From positions 4,970,364 to 5,034,363 of the forward strand of contig CP137675.1 of assembly GCA_037976565.1 (NCBI GenBank): a stretch of DNA of 64,000 bases, in the 5' to 3' direction. The stretch comes from Mesocentrotus franciscanus. Its lineage: Eukaryota; Echinodermata; Echinoidea; Camarodonta; Strongylocentrotidae. Position 1 is the first letter of the stretch. The number at the start of each line of letters is the position of its first letter. The notes beneath the pieces were generated by a model. It worked only from the letters and a program-made list of their open reading frames with translations, was not told the origin of the DNA and searched no databases. Shown piece by piece: positions 47,501 to 59,400 of this stretch. The translations under genes and the position numbers were made by a program.

Positions 47501-49228
47501 AGTCAAGCAGACAGCATGCTAGGTGATCATGAATCTCAGTATGCGGAACCTCAGGGCAAAGGTCGCAGTAACAAGAAGAAGGCCAAGAGAAAGAGGCCGC
47601 GACCTCTGGAGCGAGCTTGCCCTCAGTAAGGCGCAACAGGCACTCTGTTCTGGCTTCTACAAGGTAGGAATCTGGGCCCTGTTTCATGAAACTTGTTGTC
47701 AATAACAAAGACAAATTTCTATGACTTGCTAGGGTGATAATTATGTAATATATATGTAAAGCGCACTGATATGTCTTAGGACAGGAATTGCGCTATATAA
47801 GTGGTACGTATCATTATTATTATTATCAGCCAATCAAATGCCACGATTTCAGTAGCTTATAACAGTAAAACTTGTTATTGATAAACAAGTTTTATCAAAC
47901 AGGGTCCTGATCAGTTCAAAGGCTGGGTATAGGTTATGAAATATCTAGAAAGTAGAATTTCATTGATAATTGATATAAAGCACCTATGCCAAATGCAAAT
48001 TTCACAAATGAAGGCATGAATAAATGATTGCCAGCATTATAAAATCAATTGAAATGACTATTGTAAAATGAAATATTTAAATTCTGAATTTGCATACAAT
48101 TTGTTTCTGTTCCTAATGTGTAAAGACAACTAATAAAAAATCCTTATTTTATAAGGAGTGATCATGCTGTGTTATGTAATCCTTGATACTCCAATCTGTA
48201 AAATTGTGCCCTTTAAGAAATCAAATGTATGCATACAGATTTGTAAACTCTCCACCTGTGTCTTGCTCTTTCTTTATCACTCCCCTTTTTTTTTCTTTTA
48301 TCTTTCACCTCCTTTCTCTATTTCAATGTCTGCAGGCGGTGATGGGTTTCAGACTCGACACTAAGATCAAGCAGCCCAACTCGGAGTTTGACAACGAGAA
48401 GGTACGCTTTGAGCATCGTTTCAGCGCCTTTGCCACCATCCTCACCCCACCCCTCGTGCAATATGATCAGTTCTGTGAGATCACTACCCCTAAGATGAGC
48501 CCTGTGGCCCTCTATGGGACGTCGTCTGAACTCTTCTCTCATGCTGCTGAACTCCTTGACAAAGTCCCAAATCCTAATCCTGAGGTAAGAAATTATCCAA
48601 ATTCATCCTCTTCTTTTATGTAAAGTATTAAAATTGGAAAGAACTTTTTAAAAGTAAGTGATCATTATTTCTTTTATTCCATCTTACAAGCATTTCAAAA
48701 TATATTTTCGTCTCTTAGAAATGTGTTACAAAATTTGTCTGTTTAACGTGTTTTATTTTGTTTATTTTTTGTTTATTTTGAATTTTGATTTTGATTATTC
48801 TCATCACCATAGATATTAGGGAAAAAAAAAATTCTGCTTGGAATTTGATAGCATATTGGTTGTCTCAGTGACCAGTAGTTAAAATGTGATATTGCATGTT
48901 TTCTTGTCAGTCTCACTCACTACATTTATAATATGTAGATCCACATTATGTGTATAAAAAAAGTCTCCCTTTGTCCCTCCATGATTGAAAGTTTGTGTCT
49001 AATGAACTTAGTCTGTAACTAATGAATTTAGTTGTTGGTGTACATAAACTGAATGTCATGTTTCTCCATCTCTGACACGTTTATTAGATCCAAAGCCTGA
49101 TCAGAGTGGCCAAGACAAACAACGTGGTGCTGAGGTTACTGGTCGGAGGACACAAGAGAGACTCCCAAGCGCCACCGCAGTTTGAATTTACCACTCATAG
49201 GACTTTCCCTATTATTAAGCTGGTTTGA
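36325..49228 (+). CDS. NAA35: N-alpha-acetyltransferase 35, NatC auxiliary subunit (15 coding exons)
   Basis: Mak10-type auxiliary subunit of NatC, which acetylates N-termini starting Met-Leu/Ile/Phe and similar on ribosome-bound chains with NAA30 and NAA38. Exons: 36325-36362, 36836-36909, 37628-37724, 38450-38639, 39454-39621, 40157-40267, 40959-41009, 41275-41358, 43899-44031, 44427-44605, 45213-45449, 46753-47030, 47458-47663, 48336-48584, 49088-49228. All phases agree; product about 745 residues (human 725). Diagnostic blocks: [75 protein letters not shown] and [16 protein letters not shown]; it ends FPIIKLV, close to the human C-terminus. A Lys/Arg-rich linker lies in exon 13. Oddity: exon 13 is two bases short (206 instead of 208), shifting frame at about 47610-47616 between RPRPLER and [10 protein letters not shown]. 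Exon 11 is preceded by two decoy copies of its own start. Confidence 0.96.
37066..37220 (+). mobile_element. SINE with a 7SL/Alu-like head and a B-box motif
   Basis: Starts GGCGTTGTGGCGTGCG, continues CCTGTAATCCAGCTA, and has GGTTCGAAACT about 60 bases later. The first 31 bases align with the 5' Alu domain of 7SL RNA (GGTGGCGCGTGCCTGTAGTC-like) and GGTTCGAAACT fits a pol III B box. A downstream block TTCGGATGGTGACGTTAAA resembles conserved SINE bodies. Both sides are (GACA)n, so it probably landed in that microsatellite. In intron 2 of NAA35. Confidence 0.7.
41439..41633. repeat. Compound (GTT)n-(GGT)n-(GAT)n microsatellite
   Basis: About 75 bases of GTT units pass into about 40 of GGT, then mixed GCT/GTT and GAT units. 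In intron 8 of NAA35. It yields long artificial poly-Val, poly-Leu and poly-Gln frames, which are not genes. Confidence 0.95.
41801..41952. mobile_element. Foldback MITE, GGGCCCTGTTTCATAAAACT family, copy 1
   Basis: Ends GGGCCCTGTTTCATAAAACT and AGTTTTATGAAATGGGCCCC. Inner parts include AACAAGTTATAAGCTACT. Relative of 47678-47909. In intron 8 of NAA35. Confidence 0.8.
41999..43367. mobile_element. Repeat with GTCTCGCCTGC ends and four nuclear-receptor-like DR1 motifs
   Basis: Left end GTCTCGCCTGC, right end GCAGGCGAGAC. The left part has an inner hairpin and a GGCGACGGCGTC block, then four diverged tandem units of about 180 bases. Each unit contains AGGTCAAAGGTCA or a close variant (42205-42217, 42396-42408, 42566-42578, 42738-42750), the consensus direct repeat with one spacer bound by HNF4/RXR-type receptors. 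Intron 8 of NAA35. Whether any site is bound cannot be told from sequence. Confidence 0.75.
43555..43850. mobile_element. Foldback MITE, GGGGTGTTTCACAAAG family, copy 3
   Basis: Ends CAGGGGGGTGTTTCACAAAG and its complement, with the same inverted arms as 24501-24799 (CTAAGATCGACTTTAAG). It ends 49 bases before NAA35 exon 9, so its right arm lies close to that exon's acceptor region. Confidence 0.87.
45000..45212 (+). repeat. Two decoy copies of the start of NAA35 exon 11, each with an acceptor
   Basis: Three units (from 45000, 45107 and 45213; periods 107 and 106) each begin with TTGACAG|GATTTCTTT and GAGTTCAGCAAGCAGTG. Only the third continues into the full exon. Joined to exon 10 in frame, copy 1 meets TAG after 23 codons; copy 2 has lost one C, runs through copy 3 in a wrong frame and stops early. 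The tails TTTAGGAGTCTATTAATC are shared by copies 1 and 2. Confidence 0.93.
46080..46330 (+). mobile_element. Fragment resembling a Penelope-like element end with hammerhead-like core
   Basis: Contains CCTGACAAAG, a short imperfect stem, then CGAAACGTCGTG (46191-46230). Penelope-like retroelements carry hammerhead-type ribozymes with a CTGANGA...GAAAC core; here the first part is CTGACAA, one base off. No reverse transcriptase frame is nearby. In intron 11 of NAA35. Tentative. Confidence 0.4.
47678..47909. mobile_element. Foldback MITE, GGGCCCTGTTTCAT family, copy 2, with an inserted SINE-like tail
   Basis: Ends GGGCCCTGTTTCATGAAACT and AGTTTTATCAAACAGGGTCC. The middle is interrupted near 47740-47829 by AAAGCGCACTGATATG, GCGCTATATAAGTGG and (ATT)n, a short retroposon tail type common in marine invertebrate DNA. 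Intron 13 of NAA35. Confidence 0.7.
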
Positions 49229-49560
49229 AAGTGAGTGCTAGACAGACCCACATGACTACACTCAGCAGGCTTTCCTCATCACTGAGCTTTCATGAAAGTG
49301 AGCGCGAGAGGGACTCTCAAGTGCTACACTGTACAGACCTTCTTCATCATTATGATTGATTTGAAGTGAGCGCAAGACAGACATTTTCTGACTCACATGC
49401 ACGACACTCACCGGACTTTCCCATCATTGAGTTTGTTTGAAAGCGAGTGCAAACGGTTCTCACAAGCGCCTTTGGAGATCGGTATTACCATTCTCAGAAC
49501 TTTCACTGTAAAAAAGAACTTTCACTGTAAAAAAAGCTTGTTTGAAAATGAGCAAGGACA
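49227..49560 (+). repeat. Degenerate tandem copies of the NAA35 terminal coding end in the 3' UTR
   Basis: After the stop codon the motif TTTGAAAGTGAGTGC returns as ATGAAAGTGAGCGC, TTTGAAGTGAGCGC, TTTGAAAGCGAGTGC and TTTGAAAATGAGC (starts near 49227, 49294, 49363, 49439, 49544). Between them are diverged echoes of the last exon, such as CACTCACCGGACTTTCC beside CACTCATAGGACTTTCC, and CACAAGCGCC beside CCCAAGCGCC. Confidence 0.8.
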
Positions 49561-50228
49561 AAAAGCTTTACCATTTTATTTGTATATTCCTCATTCATCA
49601 AAATGTTTACAAGGCCCCTGTGATTAGAGCCTTGTCTGCCATGCTTGTGTGCATGGTTCAGATAATCAGCTTATTAAAGATATTATTGGTGCTTTTTCAA
49701 GAAAAAAAAGGGAATTTCAGATGATTGGTAAGAGCAGTTTATGTTGTATTGTAGAATAAGGTCTATCAGAAAACCATTGATCCTTCTCCTTTATGCAACT
49801 CTTTATCTATCGAACCCAAAATCTTTCTTTTGATTAATGGAGGTAGAGAGCTTTCTTCTTCCTAATATCTTTGACGTCATGCTGCTTGTGAGATTAAAAG
49901 TAGAAGGTAGTATCAACCATTTACAAAATATCTGAAAGAGGTAGGTCATGAAAACATGGTCAACATCCACAGTACAAGAGCCTTTAAAATTTGTAAGAGA
50001 TCTAACTATGCAGACATCTCAATCGAATTCACATTGAAATTTCAACAGGTGTTTTAATGGGAAATCTATTAACTTAAATGTAGACCTAGGCAATGTTTCA
50101 TAGAACCATCATGAGTACAATTTTGCTGACAGCACATTGAAACGTGTGTATCAATTTTAACGTTTGTTTCAGTGGGATGTCAGTGAGCTGCCTAGGGAAA
50201 GCATGGTTTGCTGCAGTGGGCCTCATAG

Positions 50229-50705
50229 TCTTTTCACACTTGTTTTGCTTAACCCCGTACTTTGCTTAGCCCCGTACTATCCTTAACCCCGGACTAACTT
50301 TTTTGGCTTTTCACACACGCTTATTTAGTCCTGTACTAAGCGCCTATCCCGAATAAGAAAATTCATGCTGTTCTCACTGCAATTCGTTAACCCCGTACTA
50401 GCTATATAGCGTGAATATCAATTAATTCGCTCCATTGCGTAGTACCGGACTATTTTTCGTTTCTGTTCTCATTCATTTGCTTGGCACCGCAATTGCGGAG
50501 TTAGCACCACAATTGCGGGGTTAGCCCTGCTATTTTGCAGGGCCAGCTAACCCCTACTATAGGTGGGGCTAGCCCACTTTGGTAAATGCAAGTCTGAACA
50601 GAAAGTGGAATAGGCTTAACCCCGGACTATAGGTAGGGCTAAGACCCCCCTTTAACCCCACCTATAGTACGGGGTTAAGCAAAATTTTGCCAGTGTGAAA
50701 AGCAT
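50229..50705. mobile_element. Inverted-repeat element built on CCCCGTACT repeats
   Basis: Ends CTTTTCACACTTGTTTTGC and, reversed, GCAAAATTTTGCCAGTGTGAAAAG. The arms hold repeated AACCCCGTACT and complementary AGTACGGGGTT. No coding capacity. Lies in the probable 3' UTR of NAA35. Confidence 0.75.
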
Positions 50706-51182
50706 ATTAGAGTAGGGCCTCAGAGTCACATTTTGGTATCCTAAAACACAGAGCTCAATGAATGTGCCTAGGACCATTGTTGTGAGCAGTTGCCATTCAT
50801 TTAGGCTTTTTTATCGCTCTGGTTTACTTTTTGTACGTCAACAAGTCTTACTCTTTAGAGACTTATAGTTTATTCAGGGATATAAAGAGACAGAGATTAT
50901 CTTTTTCATCTTTTGTACAATATTCACTGAAAATGCCAAGGTCTTACAAGGCATTAAAAAAAATTGAGAGAAGAATTATAGAAGATAATCACTCATTAAA
51001 AGATTTCTACATATCCTGAGATTCATTGAGGATCTAACAAAGGGTGACTAAGCCGTGATGTATCTTCATATGTGAATGATACCCGCTATAAGATGATGCT
51101 CAGTGTGGTGTCTTTATGTATGGTCCGCTATTCTTTTGTACTTGTGTATGTAAATGTAAGAAAAAAACACTGTATAAAGGCA

Positions 51183-51188
51183 AATAAA
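51183..51188 (+). terminator. Candidate poly(A) signal downstream of NAA35
   Basis: AATAAA followed within about 40 bases by a GT-rich stretch. It is 1.95 kb past the NAA35 stop codon; an earlier signal may be used instead. Confidence 0.4.
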
Positions 51189-51379
51189 GCATCCAATGCT
51201 TGTAATATATTTGAGGTGCTAAAAGTGTATTATCTTGTCATGTTATGATTGAATCGATACATCACTATTAATGTATGAATTTAACATAGATTAATTTAAT
51301 ATTGATGACCATTTCTCAGACATCACTAAGATAAATTGTCCGTTTGGAGTCAGAACAGTGTAAACTCCTATACTCTTAA

Positions 51380-51776
51380 AGATAAAGAACAGTTCTGGTC
51401 ATGCGATTGCATTGTGAAAGAAACGTTGTGGAATCGATCAGAAAGGGTTGATCATCTAGCATATAAGTATTGGTGTGTACTGCAAGGTTCTGGAATCATC
51501 AAAATGATAAGAAATTTGGCCCAGTCTTGGTAAAGTTACAAGCACTGTACACAGAAAGATGTATATGGGACTACGCGACCACGTGCGCGATATCTATTTG
51601 GTCCCAATAGATATAATAATTTACCAAATATATCAATTAGTAGGCGGTTTCCGACTTTCCCGGCAAAATTTGTATCATCACGTATTAGTCAAAACATATT
51701 CTTTCATATGATTGGTAATGAGAGCTTTCATTTCATTTTTTTGAGAGAGGGGCGTTTCCAAAACTGGTCTTTACCT
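51380..51776. mobile_element. piggyBac-type MITE with TTAA target duplication, copy 2
   Basis: 397 bases, opposite orientation to the other two copies, flanked by TTAA at 51376-51379 and 51777-51780. Ends AGATAAAGAACAG and CTGGTCTTTACCT. Nearly identical to 1550-1943 and 52859-53255, so the family moved recently. Confidence 0.92.
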
Positions 51777-51956
51777 TTAACACAGAGTTTACACCCCTCT
51801 GGCTATGCACAGACGAGTTCAAGGTTTATTGATTGGGGAGGAGATAGACTAGGAAAGAAGATGATGTGAGAGCAAAGAAAAGTGGGAAAGATGTAGAAAA
51901 GGGGAAATAAAAAAAGAAGAAAATGAACAAGAGAAAACTGAATGTACACAGTAAGG

Positions 51957-52166
51957 CCTTGTTCAGATACGACACGGAGAAACCATGGCATGATGTTATA
52001 TTTATGACATAAAAAATGTAATACACGTCACGTTTTTGTAACTTATAACACAGAGCTCAGTGAATATGCGCCGGACCTTTGTTGCATAAAGGTGCCAAGC
52101 ATTAAGAAGTTAACAAAAAGGGGCAGTTTTTTTTGTGGCGATTTACCGTGTCATATCTGAACAGGC
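51957..52166. mobile_element. Short inverted-repeat element, TTCAGATATG family, copy 3
   Basis: Ends GGCCTTGTTCAGATACGACA and TGTCATATCTGAACAGGCC. Inner block ACACAGAGCTCAGTGAATA is shared, reversed, with 3359-3532. Confidence 0.7.
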
Positions 52167-52858
52167 CTAAAAGGTACTATTTCCCATTTGCGGGCCCCAA
52201 AATGAAAAGGTTAAATTCCAACGGCATTTGAAAGACAATACTAATTTAGAACTTACCTAAAAAAAGGGGGGGGGGCTTGAAAATGTCTTTAAGTGGGAAA
52301 ATAACGACTATTAGTTGTCGAATCGACTTAGGAGCTATAGAGCCAGTAAGTAATAGTCTGATTTTTCAGACCATTGTACCGAATGGTCGTACGTTTTATG
52401 CTGCGCAAAGATTCAATCAGTTTAATTTTGGCCATTACAAGAAGTGGGTTATTGATGTAGACAAATGCTCATGTACCCTTTACAGCTCATTTTATGTATG
52501 TTATTACCAAAGATGAAAAAGCCAGTCAGTCACTCAATAGTGTCTGACAGTGAAGTCTAGCAAGTAAACAGGTTTCCTTGCATAATTTGAATATTAAGAC
52601 AATGCTAACGTTTAAATATCACAGATAGGACATACATGACATATTCATAATTCCTGCAAAGTTCTACAGAATTTGATGTTGGCTGCAAAGGGACACAGTA
52701 TCTTTAATGGAGAGTAACGAGAGATGGAGGAGAGAAACAAAGGAAATAAATGAGATATAGAAGCGGAGTGGAATTAGAGATAGCAAAAGATGTAATGAGA
52801 AAGTGGAAGGATAAATTGGTGAAATACAAGGAGAAGAGAATCTTAGGAAAGGGATTAA

Positions 52859-53255
52859 AGGTAAAGACCAGTTTTGGAAATGCCCCTCTCTCAAAAAATG
52901 AAATGGAAGCTCTCATTACCAATCATGTGAAAGAATAGGTTTTGACTAATACGTGATGATACAAATTTTGCCGGGAAAGTTGGGAAACCGCCTACTAATT
53001 GATATATTTGGTAAATTATTATATCTATTGGGACCAAATAGATATCGCGCACGTGGTCGCGTAGTCCCATATACATCTTTCTGTGTACAGTGCTTGTAAC
53101 TTTACCAAGACTGGGCCAAATTTCTTATCATTTTGATGATTCCAGAACCTTGCAGTACACATCAATACTTATATGCTAGATGATCAACCTTTCCTGATCG
53201 ATTCCACAACGTTTCTTTCATAATGCAATCGCATGACCAGAACTGGTCTTTATCT
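52859..53255. mobile_element. piggyBac-type MITE with TTAA target duplication, copy 3
   Basis: 397 bases, flanked by TTAA at 52855-52858 and 53256-53259. Ends AGGTAAAGACCAG and CTGGTCTTTATCT. Only about 1.1 kb from copy 2 and inverted to it, so the two could pair across the region between. Confidence 0.92.
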
Positions 53256-54397
53256 TTAAGCTTGGCACAGGGAGTAATAGATGTATGGAGTACCGAAGTG
53301 TGACGTCATACTAGCCAAGGTGGCTGGTTCCAAACAATTTTGTGCGTAACAACAGTGTGGTGATCACACCAGCCCCAAACACTGAATTTGCCCTGCTCTG
53401 GCCCATTGTTGAATGATTTTGTGGTGAACCTCGTGCACAGGCTATGTAGTTTAGAGCCAGTAACCTGGATGACAAATGAATATGGCGTTAGCACTTCGGT
53501 ACTCTATAGAGGCAAGTATCTTAAAAACTTGAAATATCAACACAAATGTCAAACTACGTTTCAAATGGCATAAGTTGCACAAGCATACATGAACGACACA
53601 GAAAAACAGCAAGTTTCATCTTTGAAGTTTTTAATATTAAATATGTGACATCTTTGTGTATTCTTAAGAGTCCTTTGTAACTTTCCATTTACATAATGTA
53701 CATTGAGTGCAGGGTAGACGGTGATGACAGAAAACATACAAGATCAACAAATAACTTGAGGTAAATAGTACAAACACATCCATTCTTAGACAATGTGTTA
53801 CTTAGCTATATAAAGACATCAATAATTTAAAGAGAGTAGAGTAGCAAAATGGTTTCTTATGCTGTCATGCATAGCAGTGCTTAGCATTGGTCGTTGAATT
53901 TACAAGTGAAATGGTTGTACTGACAAAACGTGATAACAATATAAGCTTAATACACAAAGAGAGTGAATTCAATTTACTCTACAATGACAGTACCAAATAT
54001 TAGTCGATAGACGGTGACAATTTCATGAAAAGCAGAATCGAATAAATTGTTATAAAGTTGCTATTGCAAATATACTAAACTTGAATTTGTATTTGAAGAA
54101 TGTGTCTTTAACAGCTTGGTATGAATAGAACACTTGTACAAGTAAACAATTGCATTCTAATCACTTGCAACACGTCCAGGACAACTACCCCTAGCCAGAT
54201 ACCACCTGCACAATTACTACCCTGAGAATATCTCGCCTAGGACAACTAAAACCTGGATTTTCCCCCCACTTACGAGACAAAACTGGCACCAAGAGGTAAT
54301 TGTTTTAGAGGTATAAATCGTCAATTGAGAGCCAGAATGGAGTTAACTTTATTTAAAATAAGTTGGTAGGCTCTCAGCAGATGTAGTTTTCGTGCAG

Positions 54398-54515
54398 GTG
54401 GTCAATCGTCTTTAGAAGGTTATTGTCCAGGTGGTCAATTGTCTTTAGAAGGTTATTGTCCAGGTGGTCAATTGTCTTTAGAAGGTAATTGTCCAGGGGG
54501 TAATGGTCTGGGGGT
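54398..54515. repeat. 33-bp minisatellite, about 3.5 copies
   Basis: Direct repeats of a unit beginning GTGGTCAATTGTCTTTAGAA and ending TTATTGTCCAG. The copies differ at one or two positions each. Confidence 0.9.
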
Positions 54516-55479
54516 AGTTTTCTAGACTTGAATTAATTCATCCTATCCCTCTTTCTTGTAACATGATATACAAAAAGAGGAAACCCTTAATCTCAAAACA
54601 TAAACAATCTCCAACTGCAGTAATCAATAATGAATATACAATAGAACCAACCAATGCACCTCATACTTTCTTTCATTTCCTTTGCACAGATAATTGTTTT
54701 CTTTTCATATAAATAAGATTCATACTTACATTTCAAATACATTTTGAAACAAGCTTAAGCATAGTAAAGGAATGAAATTTCAATTGCTCTCCACTGTATT
54801 CAAACAAGATGCACTGAAGAAATTTGCACGAAAACGATTAATTTCCACAATAATCCTTCTTTAACTTTGAGAAAAGAAGCTTTACAATTTTAGTTTATGT
54901 ACAGCGAGCAGTTTTTTGCCTCTGCACAAAAAATTAATCCAAGCCGTGTACATGTCCGTAGATTGAAATAATAGGCCAGTCATTCACAACATTTTAAATA
55001 ATTGTTCAAAATGCCTGATCTCCCCCACCCAAAAAAAAAATGTGGAAGAAGTGACTTTTGTTGTAATTAAAGATCTTACATGCTCTGAAATTCTCCAATC
55101 TAAACTAGTACAGGTAAAATTCCTACACTAGCATTCCCATATAAAGGAAAATTTAACAATTAATCTCTTTCTTTTTTTTGGCCAACCAATAAAGGTTATT
55201 TATTCATTTCTGGATAACTATGATTTTCAAAAATACAATTTTGTGGAGATTTGGAAAATACTTTGATCTCATTATTTTCTTTCCTATCAACACTCGGGCA
55301 ATTCAATTCACACACTGCAAGATCAAACTGGCCAATGTAAATTTGAAATCAATAAAGAAATAGAATGGCAAGATACGATGGTGCATGATATTAATTTTAT
55401 AGTTATGTAACTCTCAAACTTACTTTGTAAAGTCTCTGTCACAATGTATTCCCAGGTAGTTTGCAGAACGCTTCCTATT

Positions 55480-55960
55480 TTCATACCATGTAAGAGTGAA
55501 GAGGATTTAATAATATCATTTATATAAATGATAAATAACAAGGTATCCAATATAGATCCTTGCGCTACTCCACTACATGTTGTGACTACTGTGAAAAAAT
55601 ACTATCAATCTTTTCAATCAAAAGAAATTTGCCCTTCATTTTCAATCATAAACAGATATGAACCAGTTTAGTATAGACATACATTTACAGCAAAACATTG
55701 AGCAGTAGTAGTATTTCATGTCCAATTTACGTTGCATTTCATGAAGAGGTGTTTTACAAGAGAAGTCAAAATCATTGTTAAATTTGCAAGAGTAAACATT
55801 AATACATACTTGATTTAAAGTTGTTGAAGACAGTACAAGAACAATTGATATAATGATCTGAGATGAAATTATTGTTAAATTTATACACCGACCTCTCAAT
55901 ATTATTAACAAAAGAATTATCCCCAAGGGATTTTCACATTTTTCATAATCCAATATAGAA
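55480..55960 (-). mobile_element. Decayed non-LTR reverse transcriptase fragment
   Basis: On the minus strand 55590-55490 reads CSGVAQGSILDTLLFIIYIN then DIIKSS, close to the conserved GVPQGSILGPLLFxIYINDI motif of LINE reverse transcriptases. Upstream (about 55780-55660) a second frame gives DFSCKTPLHEMQRKLD and LNWFISVYD, matching the preceding AFD...H..L..KL and NWF.SYL blocks. Frame changes and missing catalytic parts show that it is dead. Confidence 0.75.
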
Positions 55961-58089
55961 GACTTGAAATGCTTCTAAATGGTAGATTTTTAACAAATGT
56001 ATTGTCTGCAAAATTGTTTTTTGATCACTTTTGAGAAAAGAAGATAATATATGCTACACGACAGGTAGATTACAAATATTAGTCTTACTTATTATAAAGC
56101 TAACCATTTTATGCAATTGAACATGTCATTAGAAAAAGACATTACCACATAATGCTGTCTGAATAACAAATTGAATTCCTTACAAAAACATTTGAACTAC
56201 TTTATTCAAGCATGCTATTGGTCCTTATTGATCACTGAGATTAAATCAAGAAATATCAAGATCATAAACTCTATAAAAAAAAGTTGAATACATTGATGCA
56301 AATTGCCTGAAAAAAGAATAACCATCTGAGCTTGAATGCAACAAAAACTTCAAATTTAATTGCAAAAGTACAAAATGGAAACATGATCCAGTCTGTTACA
56401 ACCCCAAGGTGATTTCAGTTCTGTTCTTCTTCACATAAAAGATGAATACATATGCAATATTTCTTTATATGTCTGTTATTAAATGGTCTCCATTCAATCT
56501 CATCATCTTGTGGCACTTTGAACACTCTCTAGTCATGTGTTTTATACATTCAAAATGTTTCACTAGTGAGAGGAGAACCTTTGAGTTTTCAAGTCTTATT
56601 TCATCAGCAGGTGTCATATATTGAAATAAAACGTCATTACAATATTTCCTAATATACATATGACTTAATGGTGATACTTAAATGATAGAGCATAATTTGA
56701 TTGTCTGAGCATAACGTTGTCTTGCAATTTCATACTAGCACCCTACCATGCTATGATATGGCCTTTCACGCCTTTCAGTCCTTTCACAGTAAGCTGCTAT
56801 GAACTGGGAAATTAGCGATGCAGTCTTGTACAAACCAACATCTAATACTTAAATGCATTGGACTAAAAATGCTTTGAAGTCCTTCAATAGTTGGTTAAGA
56901 ACTTTCATGAGCTTCACATGTGCCTCAAACCGAGCAGCGAACATGAGGGTGTTTCAGGTAAACAGATTTTCATACCCTGTTGACTACTGAATTTTCTTAT
57001 TCCCATAGAGTTCACACAGGGACCATCGGGTTCAGGTAGTTAATGGGTTAATGTTAGCTCTATCATTTTGTGTTGTGACTGGGAAAAGGCTCATTAAATG
57101 TGTCTTTGATAATAAATGGTGCAGTAACTTTGTGAATGGTCACATGTGCTGATTACCTAGTAACACGACAAGTAAAGAGTTAAACATCCCGACAAGGGTA
57201 GGGGACAATCAAACATGCACAGCATCTTCACTGGTAGACATCAATGGTCGACATCTTACTCTTCACAAAGAGAACAAAATCAGGTACAACACTACAGCAG
57301 GCTTTCATCTTTAAAGCAAACGTCTACAATTCTAATCTAATCTATTCTAATCAAATTTAACTTAATCTAATTCAATCTGATCTTAAAACAAGATAGAACC
57401 TTATCTGCAGCATAGAAACAGGATAAAAACATAATTTCTTCCATTATCAGAGCAATAATGGGAAATAATACTGCAATGTAAGATACACACAAATCATCCT
57501 GACTCAACATGTATGGCTCTATCTTGCATACTGCCATCCATGTGAATAGGTAGTGAACAACTACAAATAAATGACATACAAGGGAGGAAATGGCAACAAA
57601 ATATCTAACAAGGAATACAGTAGATATCTTCATTGTCATATGTTATTGCACCAAGAATTGTGTTTTAAAAAATAAAAATAGCCCCTACCCCACCCCCAAG
57701 AAAAATAGTAACCTTTGCACAAGCTAATCTCAATTAGTTAAAGTCTCATACCTTAGCTACAGCCTACATGCACAACTTTCCGTTATATCGTTTTTCTTCT
57801 TTAAGATGATTTTTTAACGGATAAGAACAAGATCTACATGTATTTCACATCTTGAATTTAGATTAATAATCCTATTCTACTATCACCTAGTGTCAGACAT
57901 TTTTTCTGTTCATTTCATTTATTTCACATGAAGAAAAAAAAACTTTGTTAAAAAATTTAGGCAATACGACTGATGTGCTTGTCCGAGAACTACTGGCTTT
58001 TTTACCTGAAACTAGAGACATATTTTTATCATGATGGGGGCTGTGATGGAGATAAGATACTGATTAAATTTCATAGTAATATCGTTAAT

Positions 58090-59400
58090 GTACAGTTTCA
58101 GAACTTTAGAGTGCACATTTTTTGGGAGGTAAAACATGAGATGAGTTGCCAATTTGAAAGTGGCAGTGGAGGGAGTACATTAACACTTCGGCTGCTTTCT
58201 TCATGCATTTTTGCACTAAACAACAGGCACCAAGTGAAGGAAGGATTGCTGCTTGTGCAACACAATGGCTTTGCAAAATTACCCATTTCTGTTCTTGATC
58301 GGCTCCGTGACAATCCTTTTAACAACCGACCTTGATCTTGTACTGGAAACAGTTACATAATCTTGAAGCTATTAGTATAGATCTATCAAATGATACATAC
58401 AATGTGGCACAGGTAGATTATTTGTGTGGCATATAAAGAGTTAAGTTTGATTGTAATATGAGTAATGTAATGTTTCATAGGCAACATGAGAGAAGAGTAC
58501 TTCAGAACTTTTGAGTACACATTATTTTCAAAGTAAAACATGAGATGAGTTGCCAAAATGAATATGGCAGTAGAGGGAGTACATTAACAATTCAAGTGAA
58601 ACTAAAATCTCAGGGAAAGTTTATGGATCTACTAAGGAAAATCAGAAAAGATAATGAATATAAAGTTGAATAAAAGCTTTGTAGTACCCTTGCTCTGAAG
58701 AACACACAGAATAGCTATCTAATAAGTACGTCTGATTTATTTCAATACATTCACAAAATGGAAAATTGAGTTGAGAAACTTGAGATAGATACTTCAATGA
58801 GTTGCTAATTTGAGATCCTAATCCTAAGGTGACAGTGGATAGTACTGAAGAAGGAATCTTAAACTCGAGGAGTCGAGGTAATTCCAATCATTAAGGAAAA
58901 GCAGAAATAATGTAGATGTAGTACTTTTGAATACTAGTGCATGTCCTGTCATGCTATCAATTAAGTACTTAAGACTTGTTTTAGTAAATTAGACTTTGTA
59001 AGTACTGTAGATTTGTTTCAGTACCAGTACATTAAACACTTCTAAAACCGAGTTGAGATAGATACTTAGCTGAGTTGCCAAATTGAGTTGCTAAATTACA
59101 AGACAACAGCGGGTGGAATACATACATTTTATGTACATGTAGGTACTGGAGAGGGAATCTAAACTTCAGGTAAATTTAATCATTCAGGAAGATAACGGAA
59201 ATAGAGTAGAAATGATGCAGATAAGAAGCATTGTAGTACTACTGTTTACATTTTAAAACTATGAGGGCTACATAAAAGTGCTGAGTACTTTTAATATGCT
59301 TGAGTACCTTAAACAACGACACTAAACAATAAACATTTACTTGAGTTGCCAATTTGAATATGGCAATGGATGGAGTACAATATGATTTAACACACAATGA
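58090..59400. repeat. Degenerate tandem array, units of about 255-400 bp
   Basis: Five diverged copies share GAGTTGCCAATTTGAAWATG followed by GCAGTGGAGGGAGTACA (near 58142, 58544, 58797, 59070 and 59340). The 120-codon open frame at 57973-58335 overlaps the first unit and is not a convincing gene. Confidence 0.7.

Noticed and set aside
57973..58335. 120-codon open frame MCLSENYWLF...
   Set aside because: It overlaps the degenerate tandem array, has no recognisable domain, and its relatives in the next units are not open.
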